Below are positions 22,033 to 32,858 of a stretch of 64,000 nucleotides of DNA, one piece after another. The position numbers and the translations under genes are program-made. Below the pieces are notes generated by a model. It saw only the letters and a program-made list of their open reading frames with translations. It did not search any database and was not told the DNA's origin. The first letter of the stretch is position 1. Every line of letters begins with the position of its first letter. This stretch comes from Venturia oleaginea (taxonomy: Eukaryota; Ascomycota; Dothideomycetes; Venturiales; Venturiaceae): assembly GCA_013176395.1 (NCBI GenBank), contig JABMLP010000017.1:248001-312000 (forward strand). The letters are read 5' to 3'.

Positions 22033-25000
22033 CTACAGTCTCCCCTCAATGCTCAGCGTCGTTTGCGCGTTTTCGATCCCACTATGCCCAAGGACCCGCG
22101 TCTGTTCCATGAATCTGATAGCTTTTGTGGCTAACTTATGCGTAGTCAAGATATTCCGGAGGTTGTTTCGTCCTGGGAAGCGGCCCAACTCGTCTCTCCG
22201 GATGTCCCGGAACTTGCGGCATTCCAGGAGGATATGGGCTACGGTCTGCATCCCTTCACGGCAGTCACACCTAGAGTCTGGGATACCTTGGACACGTCGG
22301 CTGAAGAGGAAGGCCTTGAGCCCTATCTTTTCAGTTCTCATCTGTACGAGGATCGCACTTTCTCGCTTGCTCCGGTCTTGATGGAGTTGGAGCACCCTTT
22401 TAGTAGGCTTAGGTGTGTATCTCCTCGTGGCTTTCCCCTTTGTCTCGGATTTTCAGCTAGTCAACCATTGTTTATTCACTACCTTCCAGCACCACGTCTT
22501 GATTGTCGTTCTTAGCGGGAACAGTTCCGGTGGCATATCAGCTCTTGGTCCTTTCTCTCCGTCTTCTCTCCATCCAGTGGCCTCCCTGGCGGCTTGGTCA
22601 GCGGCCTCGTTCCCGTCAATTCCCTCGTTGGGCAGGGATCCATCGGATGTTCACGATAGCTCCGTACTCGTGAAGTTGTGTGATCCGTTGTACAATCCGC
22701 TTGACAATGTATGCTCCTGATCGGCCTTCCGGCCTTGTCAGCGAGCGTATCGCTGCCTGGTTGTCGGTGAAGATATTGATGTCTCTCCGTTCGTTTCCTG
22801 CCTCGATGTCTGTTTGAACCATATGCAGCGCTAGATTTATTCCTTGAAGTTCAGCTGCGTACACCGTGGAGGTCGTCTCAGGGCCCATATACGTGCTTCT
22901 CGTCTGTCTTTTCAGCGGCCAGACTGCTGCAGCGCCTGTGTGTCCGTCTATGCTACTCCCATCTGTATAGATGCAAATATTACCCTCGACTCTAGTGACG
23001 GAGTCGTGCTCAGAGTGTGCCGCTTCATCGCTTGGTGCGATATGTGTCTTTGGGCCTTGCCACCATGGTGCTGCTACGAACGGCGGGATTGTCTCTCGCT
23101 TGTCGAGATTTGCTGCTCCTTTCTCTTCGGCGTCTCGATATATGTTGTATAATGGGCTATCGTAGCTTGCTCGTTGTCTTGACCTTGGTTCTCCGAATTG
23201 AGTATCTAGCAGTTTAGGGAGGTCTTGGCACGTGAGTATACGGCCGAGGGTTTCGGTGTTGTGTTTCCAGATTTGTTGTTCGACTGGGAGCAGGTAGGTC
23301 TCAATGTCGAGGGCGACTCTGGATGTCGCTTTGAACGCTCCACAGATAATTCGTGCTGCACGTGCTTGGATTGACTGAAGTGTGTCGAGCGTTTTTCTCG
23401 TGTATGGTTTTCCCCTCATTCCTGAATTCGACCAGATTGAACACGCGTACATCATCTGAGGGACTACTACTCCGCGGTAGATTTTTCGCATATCTAGCAG
23501 ACTGACGCCCCATGTTGAGCTGCCCAGAGAGCACAGTGCGTTCACTTTTTTGTAGTTTTCCGCTTGATTTCTTCGATGTGTTCCTTCCATTGGAGTTTGC
23601 TGTCTAGCGTCACGCCTAGATATTTGCACGTTGTCTTAGGCGCAATGCATCCCCATGCCGTTTGAACGGGCTGTTGTGTGTTTATACGGGTGCGTCTTCT
23701 TGTGAAGTGTGTCAGTTGGAACTTTTCTGGGGCGAATTTTGATGCATGTGTCTTTGCCCAACAGTCTGCCTTTTCCAGCGCGTTTTCGAGTTTCTTGCAC
23801 GTTTCTTCTGTTGTGTTGCCCCATGTAAGTATGGCTGCGTCATCGATATAGCCTGTAGCTGCAGTATCGTCGCCTGAGTCGCATTGCTCAATAAGGTCAG
23901 AGTTGTAGAATATGTATAAGATGGGGGATAGGGGCGATCCCTGTGGTACCCCAGTCTCAACCGTGTACTCGTCAGATTCGTAGCCATCGATGACAATTCG
24001 CGTGCGTCTATCGCTCAGGAAGCTAGCAATCCATCGTACTGTTCTCTCATCAACTTTTCTTTTCCGAAGATTGTGTAGGAGTCTCTTGTGGGATACGTTG
24101 TCGAAGGCGCCTGACACGTCAAGGAGCAGCAGGCTAGCGACCTGTCCTTTTCCGTTGTTCCAAGCGTTGTAGATTCTCTCGATTACAGCGTGTAGTGCGT
24201 GTTCCGTTGACCTTAACTTCCTGCCTCCCATGTGCATCCTTGGGATGAATTGGTGTGTTTCCACCAGGTAGCTAAGTCTCTTAGCGATTACTGCGTCCAT
24301 GGCCTTGCCAATCGTATTCAGGAGCGCAATAGGTCGGTATGCCTTTGGAGTCGAGTAGTCGTCCTTCCCTGGTTTGCGTAGCACTACCGTGGTCGAGCTT
24401 TGGAAATGTGTCGGGTAGTGGCCCAGTTGTAGGCTCTGGTTCATGATTGTCGCCAGGTGTCCCACCAACATATAAGATGCCGTCTGCAAGGCCTTGTTTG
24501 GGATCCCATCCGGTCCCGGGGCCTTGAAGGGTGACGCTGCTTGTATTGCGTCCAGTACCTCCTTCTCAGTAACGTTTGGCATTGGTATACAATCATCATA
24601 TCTTGCATCCTGTAGATCGTCGAGGTCTGCTTCTGGCGGTGCTGGGAAGAAGGCGTCCCGAAGAAGAATCCTTTTTTCCGAGGGTGTAGTAGCCTGGTTG
24701 CCGGTCGTCGGACACTTGATAATTGGCGTCACACTTGGGGGCTGGCTTTCTCTATTGCGCGCCCACTTGGCTATTTTCCAGAGGGATTCAGTGGAGCTTG
24801 CTGCCATTTCTACGCGGTCTCTGTGTGCTTGCCGAAGCGCCTTCTTGATCGTCCGTGTCTTGTGGTTCCTCGCCTCGCAGTAGTTTTCCCATGTCTCTTC
24901 CGTGTGTCTTCTCTCGTGTATGCGCCTTAGACGTTTTGTATCTGCCAATGCTCTCGAGCATGTTCCGTCCCATCCCTCTTTCGCCTTGGTGCATGGTCTT

Positions 25001-25914
25001 GTGAGGGGAATTGTCTTCGCTGCTGCATCTTTGATCGCTTTGACTAACTCCATCGTGTACATGTCTAGCGCTGCTTTCGTCCTTGGTCTCCTTCGTGCCG
25101 GTAGGGTGTCTCTGAGCGTCTCGCAGAACTCCTTGCAGTCTAGGAGTTTCCAGTTGCATCCTGGCCTGATTTCCGTGGAGCGCGTCCGGAGATCCAGTAT
25201 GATGCTGATGGGGAGGTGGTCTGAGTCGTGGTCTAGCTCTCTGTCTACTCTGCTACTGATGGTCCTGTCAATCAAGCCTAATGTCATCCAGCACATATCA
25301 ATCGTCGTCCTGCTGCTGCCTTCTTCGTACGTTACCGTTCCGGGCTGCAGCATGCTTGACATATCAAATCTCTCCATAATTTCGATAAGTTCTTCCGCTT
25401 CTCGGTCTTCGTGTGCGACCTGCGCTCCGCCCCACATTCTATGGTGTAAGTTCAAGTCGCCTAATACCATCTGTTCTTTCAGCGCGTGTTCCTCCAATCG
25501 AGCTCTTAGGGTCGGCAGTGAGCTGATGCGGTTTGGCATGTTTTGGACCGTATTGTAGACGTTGTGTATTACCAGCTCGTTTTCTGTTTGATCGCCATTG
25601 CTGATACTGATTCTCAATGAGCAGACGTCTCTTGTGTGCTGTTCGAATTGCAGGCTGCCGTGGTCTAGCCTTTTGTTGACAAAGAAACACACCCTTGCTG
25701 GGCCATCCTCCTTGTTCGTTGTCGGATAGTATAAGTGGAATATATTCTTCGCTGGGTGGTGTGTTGTCGACATGAAGGGGTTGCGCCACGGTTCTTGGAT
25801 AGCAATAATATCGTATTCTGCTACTCTTGGATCACGGAGTAGAGTTGCCATAACCGTATCCCTTGATTTGCGTACGTTGTACTGTAGTATATTAAGTTGG
25901 TCCTTCTCTTTCAT
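22033..25914 (-). pseudogene. LINE ORF2 (endonuclease, RT, RNase H), frameshifted
   Basis: Starts MKEKDQLNILQYNVR. AP-type endonuclease landmarks: IQEPW, LGDLNLHHRMWGG and DHDSDHLPISI. Reverse transcriptase landmarks: FDNVSHKRLL, GVPQGSPLSP and the active-site YIDD. RNase H landmarks: IYTDGSS and IFTDNQAAI. The C-terminus has the CCHC-like C-D-C...H...C found after RNase H in Tad elements (22033-22395). The frame breaks near 23545-23625 inside an A-rich run (KRKTTKK stop versus NYKKVNAL), again at about 22616 (RWIPAQRGN then stop), and again near 22510. As it stands the element could not make a complete ORF2 protein. Confidence 0.85.
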
Positions 25915-27542
25915 AGATCCGAGTCCTCATCGATTTCCATGTATTGTGTGTTTCTACATGTTAGGGTATTGCCCTCTAGCGCCTCAAGCGCCCTCCTCGA
26001 CATCTTCGTTGCTCTTTGTGGCCTTTGACTCTGGTGTGATCCTTCGTTCTCCTTGTCTCCTGGAGCAGGTCTCTTTTGTCCATTTCCAGGTAATAGTTGC
26101 ATCCCTCTGGTCCTTGGCCCTTGGCGTGAGGTCAGGTCTGTGGTTGACCTCGTTCTTCCAGGAGGTTCTCGGGCGGAATTTTGAATAGGTATTTCATCAC
26201 AGGTGAACATCGTAGAGTGATACCGAGGTCTGTTCGCGTACGCTGCCTTTGTCCGAGTGAGTTCCTCCTTCCTAGTTGGGCATTGTTGACTCCATGCTTC
26301 ATGGGCTCCCTGGCAGTTGGCGCATTTCCTAGGTGTGGTCTGTCCAGTCTTCGAAGGGCAGTCCCTAGAACTATGTTCTTGCGCACAGTAGCCACATGTT
26401 TTCGCTGCTTTGCATTGAGTTCCTATGTGGCCGTATTTGTAGCACTGAAAGCACTGCTTCAGTCGGCATTGTCTCTCATATCGTTCGCTTTGACACATCT
26501 CCCCTTGCCACACCAGACCTTCATCGATGATCTTGTTTGCGTCCTCAGGCTTGGTGAACTCAATGATGACCGACGACATCGCTTTTGTTGGCGCCTTCCG
26601 GGTCAACCATCCAATGTATTTGATGTCCGCGGTTGGAATAAACGGCTTATTGTCTTGCAGAATGGCGTCTCTAGTTTCCTCGAATTTGTCTGTATTCATC
26701 GTACTAGTACGTATGCCATGTACAAGAACGCCATACGTTGGATTTCGTACTGACGTCCCGTTCCCAATACGTGGGGTCCAGTCCTCCGTGAATTGTCTGA
26801 GAAGCTGCATTTCACTATTTGTCGCCGTTCTGATGCTCAGATCTCCGCTTTTGAGCTGGTTAGCAGACATGATCTTTAGATTGGCTATATGTTCGTTTTG
26901 ACTTTGGGAAATGGCTCGGTCAACGTGGGCTTTTAAATTGCGTGGATTCATTGCGCGCAGGCTCTGGATCGTTTGTGCGTTCCTGATGTTTACGATAATC
27001 TCACGTCGGACCGTCGCGGGAGTCTTGACACTTTGGGTTTGTATGCTATGTGTGCTTGTAGCTAGCCCTCCTCGGGTAGCGGCAGCAGCATAGCTCATTG
27101 GCATGCCTGTTTGGAATTGTGTCCCTTTGTTCTTGATATCACTCGCTATTCCTGCAACGGTCTTGCCCACCTCTGTTGCCTCTTTCGCTGCCGTTTTCGC
27201 TTCCTCACCAATAGTGATGTTCTTCTGTGTGTCTGTTCTCAGAGCTTTAAGTTCTCCCTTTATCCCAGCTATCTCCTTCGCCGTTTCCTTTGTGTCTTGA
27301 GTCATCTCAGTGTGTATAATGCGTAGTTGATCGTGGACGGTTGTCATATCGGGGGTCCTTTGGGCCTTTGCAATCAAGGGCAGCATCGTCGTGATAATTG
27401 CCTTTACTTGGTCTGGGGGTACAGGTAGAGCCTGTCCGCTTTCGAGGTAGAGTAATGCGTTTCGAAGGTGCCTTGTGATTTGTGTAGCGTGCTCATGAAG
27501 TCCGGTTGGCCAGACCACCTCTTGAGACCACGGTATTGTCAT
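25911..27542 (-). CDS. LINE ORF1 protein (gag-like)
   Basis: Intact 543-residue frame. The N-terminal part has a region likely to form coiled coil (about residues 75-135, rich in K, E and A heptads). The middle resembles the RNA-recognition-like region of LINE ORF1/gag proteins. Three zinc knuckles follow near the C-terminus: CFQCYKYGHIGTQC, CGYCAQEHSSRDC and CANCQGAHEAWSQQC. It binds the element RNA to form the ribonucleoprotein used in target-primed reverse transcription. It is the first gene of the LINE; its stop overlaps the next start by the bases ATGA, which suggests that ORF2 is translated by termination-reinitiation. Confidence 0.9.
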   Translation of the reverse strand: MTIPWSQEVVWPTGLHEHATQITRHLRNALLYLESGQALPVPPDQVKAIITTMLPLIAKAQRTPDMTTVHDQLRIIHTEMTQDTKETAKEIAGIKGELKALRTDTQKNITIGEEAKTAAKEATEVGKTVAGIASDIKNKGTQFQTGMPMSYAAAATRGGLATSTHSIQTQSVKTPATVRREIIVNIRNAQTIQSLRAMNPRNLKAHVDRAISQSQNEHIANLKIMSANQLKSGDLSIRTATNSEMQLLRQFTEDWTPRIGNGTSVRNPTYGVLVHGIRTSTMNTDKFEETRDAILQDNKPFIPTADIKYIGWLTRKAPTKAMSSVIIEFTKPEDANKIIDEGLVWQGEMCQSERYERQCRLKQCFQCYKYGHIGTQCKAAKTCGYCAQEHSSRDCPSKTGQTTPRKCANCQGAHEAWSQQCPTRKEELTRTKAAYANRPRYHSTMFTCDEIPIQNSAREPPGRTRSTTDLTSRQGPRTRGMQLLPGNGQKRPAPGDKENEGSHQSQRPQRATKMSRRALEALEGNTLTCRNTQYMEIDEDSDL

Positions 27543-27682
27543 CTCTCGTTTCTACGCGCTGGGCGACGCGTCGAGCCTAGAACAACCTGAGCCCTCTTGA
27601 GGCGATGTGTATTTGCGTTATAATTATTCAGTTTCAAAGATCTCAGTTCTCGCTGTTGTGGTGTTTTTATATCGCGGCTTAG

Positions 27683-27788
27683 CCACAATGTGGCTAAGCC
27701 GATACGCCCGAGCCATGAAGTAACGTGACGGCAAAGGAGCCATGCCGTGCCGTTACATTAACCCCCCCCCCCTCCCCCCCCCAAAAAA
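27683..27788. other. LINE flank and C-rich tract
   Basis: Right flank of the LINE, then a tract of 11 C, one T, 9 C and 6 A (27762-27788). A matching C/A tract lies at the other end of the next element (29390-29420), which suggests that it was the target sequence duplicated on insertion. Confidence 0.55.
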
Positions 27789-29389
27789 CAGCACACACAG
27801 CGAGAACTCAATTTTTGGAATTTACAGAAGTATCATCTAAAGATCATCAAAACACCTCTGCCAGTGGCCGCTCCGGCCTCTAGAGGCCATCGCGCGTCCC
27901 TCAGCGTCGATGAGATACCTCTAGAGTCGCCGTCGCGGCCACGGCAGAGCAAGCAGACGAATACATGAGCAAGCTACACGAACGGTGCGTCCACCAAAGA
28001 CAACAGCAACCATCTAGTCACTATCTCCCGGCTAGTCCATCACCCCAGATGACACTGCAACGCTCCGAGTCGACGAGTCACTGCTAGAACGGCAATACCT
28101 TCAACACAACTCAAACACCAGACGCCCGGTGTGCAACAATCGGCACCACACACCACTGCAACGACTAGACAACCTCTCCCAACGTCTTGGCAAACCGTCC
28201 TGCTACAAGCTGTTGCCCAGAGCCTTGAGCCTCTCCCCAAACTGTTGCCTCCCAGTTATGGCATTGGCAAGAGTAGGTGCGCGACACAGTAAGTAGTAAG
28301 GACGCATAGAAGGAGCCTATTGGCGGCAAATCCCCTCCCTGTAAGCTAGCAGACGTAGCCTTGAGCCTCTCCCCAGACTGTTGCGTCCCAGTTATGGCAG
28401 TGGCAAGAGTAGGTGCGCGATATAGCAAGCGGGGAGGGCGACTAGCAGCAGATAGGCTCCGACTATAAGACGACAGGTCTACAACACAATCGGTGCGACA
28501 CGATACGGCAGCTGCTAGAGAACCTCATCTACTATCGTCTCCGCAAACCGTCCTGCTGCAAGCTGATGTCCAGAGCCTTGAGCCTCTCCCCAAACTGTTG
28601 CGTCCCAGTTATGGCATTGGCAAGAGTAGGTGCGCAACACAGTAAGCAGTAAGGACGTATAGAAGAAGCTTATTGGCGGCAAATCCCCTCCCTACAAGCC
28701 AGCAGACGTAGCCTTGAGCCTCTCCCCAGACTGTTGCGTCCCAGTTATGGCATTGGCAAGAGTAGGAGCGCGATATAGCAAGCAGGGAGAGCGACTAGCA
28801 GCAGGTAGGCTCCGACTATAAGACGGCAGGTCTATAGCACGATCGGCGCCATACAATACGGCAGCTACCAGACAGCCTCGTCTACGGGCATACCCGGAGT
28901 ATCACACCCAAGCAGCGAAATCACGACTACGATGGTTACTATTGTCTCCAGCATCACACAACCAAATACACTGCCGCATGGGAATCTGGTGCAAGGCAAC
29001 TTTCACAAGCAGAAACATACTTAGGGAACCCATTGGCCTTGAGGGATAAGGCGAAACAGATAGACAAAGCTGAGCACTAGAGGGAGACTGTAGGTAGAAG
29101 GATAGCGAAACACGAGGCATTGCCTCTTGAGTCTACATAGCACAGATATACTAGCAGAGTGACCAGTATCTACAAGAGCCAGCGGGCATTTGGAGATACT
29201 GGTTAAGGGAAAAGAGGGAGGACCGAAGGGACAGCTGGTCTTGTTTCAGTGAACGGGGCGAAGTGGGGCGCGGTGGATTATATAATCTATCACGTGTCGG
29301 CTGTCTGATGAAGTCCTCCTAACCGGACATAGCTGCGTGATTAAGCGGCTGCAACCGAGTAGGATAAAATCAATCAATCAATCAATCAA
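27789..29389 (+). mobile_element. Non-autonomous LINE-like element, copy A
   Basis: 1.6 kb, near-identical to the reverse of 6802-8398 through most of its length. The 5' end CAGCACACACAGCGAGAACT resembles the LINE 5' end (CACCACAACAGCGAGAACTG). The last 300 bases and the AATC-repeat tail match the LINE 3' end. The interior carries the two 350-base tandem units. There is no reverse transcriptase, so it probably moved using LINE proteins. The flanks are similar C/A-rich tracts (C11-T-C9-A6 before; C9-A-C8-A13 after), a probable target duplication in low-complexity DNA. Confidence 0.8.
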
Positions 29390-29582
29390 CCCCCCCCCAC
29401 CCCCCCCAAAAAAAAAAAAAGAAAGCCCAGTTATCCCGAGAGGAATCAACTTGGCTGGCCACATTGCTAGCAAAACATATACCAAACGCCCCTTCAATCT
29501 GAATCTCTACTGCCATTGATTTGAGAATACAAAACACCCATAGCTGGAAGGAGAGAAAGGACTCAAAGGAGCAAAAGGCTGC

Positions 29583-32500
29583 CTAGCACCTATTCATCCT
29601 TGTACGCATTCTCGTCATTCTCCCCTTGGAGACCGCCGCATTATCGTCCTCATGCGGTGGATCCTCAGTCTCTCGGTCATAGGCGTCCTGCCATTCTGTC
29701 AACCTCAATGGCGGACCATCTCGCTCGGGGTGATCCTGGTGGTAGAGCCTGAGCAGCTTTGGTGAGTTCTTAAAGCTCTCAGCATCATACCATGTATTAT
29801 CTGAGTCCCAAACTTTCCATGATACCATGTGTTGTAGCTTTTGTCGGTGAATACGGCTTCCAAGGATGGCCTCAACCTCCCACTCGACATGGCTGTGCAC
29901 TTCGTAGGCATCATTTGGATCGTTGGTATTGATTTGACCCGGGAGCCCCTTTGTAGCCGCTTTCCTCAATCGATCAGAGTGAAAAACATTGTGTATCTTG
30001 TACGATTGTGGTAGTTGAACCTCCCAACTATGTCCTTTTTTCCCAATGATAGGAAATGGGCCTACCACAGGGTTATCCAACTTGTCAGACGGTCGATCAG
30101 TGCGCCAGGCTCTCTTGGTGACGTACACCATATCGCCCATGCCTATGGTGTCGTCAAAGCCGAAGTCTTCAGGCCTGCGCTTCTTGTTTGCCTGCAGAGA
30201 TTGCCGCTGTTGGGCCTTGAAGAGTTGAGTCTTTGCGAAGTTCCATGCCTCGTACATACGAGTGGCGTAATGTTGTGCTTCCCCGCGATTGAGCTTCTCA
30301 AGCGACGATTGTCCTTTCATTGGCTTGCGAGCCTCCCAATCGTAATGCATTCTAGGCACAAAACCCATTTCAACCTTCGATGGCGATAAGCCCGTAGACT
30401 CATGAGGTGCCGACACTGCAGCGAAGTCCATTGCAGGTAACAGCTCAGACCAATTATTTTGGTAATGATTGACAAAGATCCTTGGTTTCTGTTGCAATGC
30501 CTGGTTGACGATCTCAGTCTGGCCATCAGTTTGAGCATGCTCTGAGGTACTCTTACGCAATTGGATGCCCAGAATAAGGCTCAATTCGTCCCAGAACTGC
30601 GACACAAATCTCGGATCCTAATCGCTGACAATAGTATCAGGCAGCCCATAGATGCGGTAGATGTGTTTGTAGTACAGCCATGCAGCATCTTTGGCCTTCA
30701 CTTCCTTGTGACATGGTAGGGAGAAAGGGCGCTTTCCTAGACGATCCACTACTACCATGACATTGTCATCTCCGTGCTTGTCTTTGTTGAGGGACATGAA
30801 GTCCATTGAAACGTGCTGCCAGGGCCTCTCAGGTATTGGCAATGGTTTCAGCAATCCCGGAGTCTTGTCCCTAGGAACTGATGACCTCCTGCAATCCTGG
30901 CATGCCGCAATATATTGATCAATATCTGCATTCATCCGCGGCCAGTAAAACTGCGGTGCGACAATCTTTCGAGTTTTGTTGCGACCAGGGTGGGCAGAGG
31001 GTAATGTTGTATGTACCTCATCAAGTAGCTTTCGGCGGAGTTGATTATTCTCTGGAATAAAAAGGCAACCCTGGTGTAACAGGAGTCCATCTTGAAGGCG
31101 GAGAGTCGTATAGTCATCACTAGCGACGTCTCTGAACTGCTGCAGTGATTGTGCGATCCGATTGGCGTTGAGTAGCTGGTCCACTAGGTGTAGCTGTTCT
31201 GCGTTGATGTTAAGCGCCTGGATCTGAGCAACAATCTGGTCATCTTTGATGAGCTGTATTGTGCGGGCTGCGCTGGCAATTGTCTTTTGTGACTTCAGTT
31301 CATCCGATTTCCGTGACAGGGCATCTGCAATGGTGTTTTCCTTGCCAGGGCGGTAGACAATAGTAAAGTCATAGTTACAGATAACCTCTGACCATCGAGC
31401 TTGTCGTGCGTTCAACATCCTCTTGGTGGTAAAGTATTCCAGTGCGCGGTGGTCAGTAATAGCCACAAATGGCTGCTGCAAACCTCTCAAAAATGCGCTC
31501 TATTCTTCAAGGCCTCTGATTAATGCCAGTAGTTCCTTGTCGTGAATCTCGTAGTTGAGCTCGTGTACGTTCATTGTCTTGCTGAAGAAGGCTACTGGGT
31601 GCCATTGGTTATCTTTTCCTTTCTGAGATAGGATACCTGCAACTACTCCGTCAGAAGCATCAGTTTCCATCCGGGTTAGTAGCAAAGGGTCGTACAATGC
31701 GAGGACTGGCGCAGAGGTAAGAGCTTGCTTTAGCATTTCAAAAGCTTCTATATACTCTTCGTTGAAATCAAAGATGTGTCCTTTGCGAGTAAGCCGAATC
31801 AATGGGCGGGCCATCCTGCCAAAGTTCTCGATAAATCTCCGATAGAAGTTGCAGAAGCCAATGAAGCTTTGAACTTGTTTGACGGTGCGGGGCTGCTTCC
31901 AGTACTTAACAACAGCAATCTTGTCCGGGTCAACCCTGATGTCTTCGGTGCTGATGATGAAGCCTAGATACTTGGTTTCAGTAACATCGAACTCACTCTT
32001 TTTGATGTCACATTGTAAGCCTGCAGCGCGCAGTCTTTCAAGCACCTTGTGAACGTGCTCTGTGTGCTGCAATAGGTCTTCCGAGAAGATGAGGATATCA
32101 TCAAGGTATGCGGTGCAGAAGTCGTCAAGGTATTCCATTAGGATCGTATTCATGTACTTCTGCCAGGTAGTAGGGCCATTACCCAGTCCCTCCATCATGA
32201 CTTTGCATTTGAAACTTCCATATCGGGTGCGAAAAGTGGTGAGATCCTCAGATGCTGGATCTAGCCTGATCCGGTGAAAGGCCTGGCGAATGTCTAGCTT
32301 GGTAAAGACCTTAGCTTTTGACAGACGTGCTATAGTCTCAGTAATTAGTGGAATAGGATACCTATCCTTCTTGGTCAGAGCATTGAGTTTACGGTAGTCA
32401 ATACAGAAGCGGAACTTCTGCTTCTCACCCACCGGCGTGGGCTTCTTGACGATGAGTACAGGCGATGCGAATGGGGATGTGCTTGTGTCAATAAAGCCTG

Positions 32501-32670
32501 AGTCAAGATTCTTCAGTAGCCATTCTTTGACGAAGTTCAGCTCATCCAATGACATGTTGTAAAGAGGGCAGAATCCAGGCGAAGCCTTGCCTCCACCTTC
32601 TAGTTCAATGACATGGTCAACACCTTCTTTGTAGGTTGCTAATCGATTCGAGTCTGCTTCTGAAAAGACA
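29583..32670 (-). pseudogene. Ty3/gypsy pol remnant (element 1)
   Basis: Degenerate gag-pol C-terminal part on the minus strand. Domains in order: reverse transcriptase (FCIDYRKLNALTKKDRYPIP, active-site YLDD in TAYLDDILIF), RNase H (METDASDGVVAGILSQKG, ITDHRALEYF), the integrase zinc-binding region and catalytic core, and a C-terminal part ending near 29583 (NVFHSDRLRKA, then an HVEWEVEAILGSRIH region that looks chromodomain-like). Two in-frame stops interrupt it: TAG at about 31500 (after ALIRGLEE) and TAG at about 30618 (after DTIVSD). Both fit single C-to-T or G-to-A changes of TGG or CAG. The gag portion is missing here; a gag-protease of opposite orientation lies beyond element 2 at 38.9-41.1 kb. 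Confidence 0.85.
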
Positions 32671-32846
32671 TAATACGGGACGGTAGCTGGAAAGACGCAG
32701 CATACTCGTAGCCAAAGATTGTTTAGATTCAGTTAAGGAGTGAAGGTATCTACAAACAGAGAACCTCAATGAGGTTCTTTCTCTATACTAGGCTCAATCA
32801 GGCTTAGGCTCTTAGCCTATACCAACCATGGGCCATGCCCATAACA
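32671..32846 (-). mobile_element. LTR of gypsy element 2 (3' copy)
   Basis: 176 bases, on the minus strand TGTTATGGGC...CCCGTATTA. It follows the pol gene of element 2 in the same orientation, so it is its 3' LTR. The same 176-base sequence recurs at 36212-36387 (plus) and 38253-38428 (minus). Confidence 0.85.
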
Positions 32847-32858
32847 TTACCCCCCTCC

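Larger units (their letters stand above)
21746..27668 (-). mobile_element. Tad-like LINE, full length
   Basis: 5.9-kb non-LTR retrotransposon on the minus strand. It is bounded by the 14-base target duplication ATATCGCGGCTTAG (21732-21745 and 27669-27682). The 3' end is a 4-base microsatellite (AATC repeats on the minus strand) instead of poly(A). It contains ORF1 (25911-27542) and ORF2 (about 22033-25914). ORF1 stop and ORF2 start overlap as ATGA at 25914-25911. The domain set (gag-like ORF1 with CCHC knuckles; endonuclease, reverse transcriptase and RNase H in ORF2) matches the fungal Tad clade. The target duplication is perfect, so the insertion is fairly young, but ORF2 is broken. Confidence 0.9.

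Noticed and set aside
24902..25558. 218-residue plus-strand frame
   Set aside because: It is antisense to LINE ORF2, which has clear endonuclease motifs on the minus strand.
21630..27757. A solo LTR (TGTCACGGCAGC...GCCGTTACA) split by the LINE
   Set aside because: The ends look LTR-like, but the flanking five bases (GGGGT and TTAAC) do not match and no second copy was seen.
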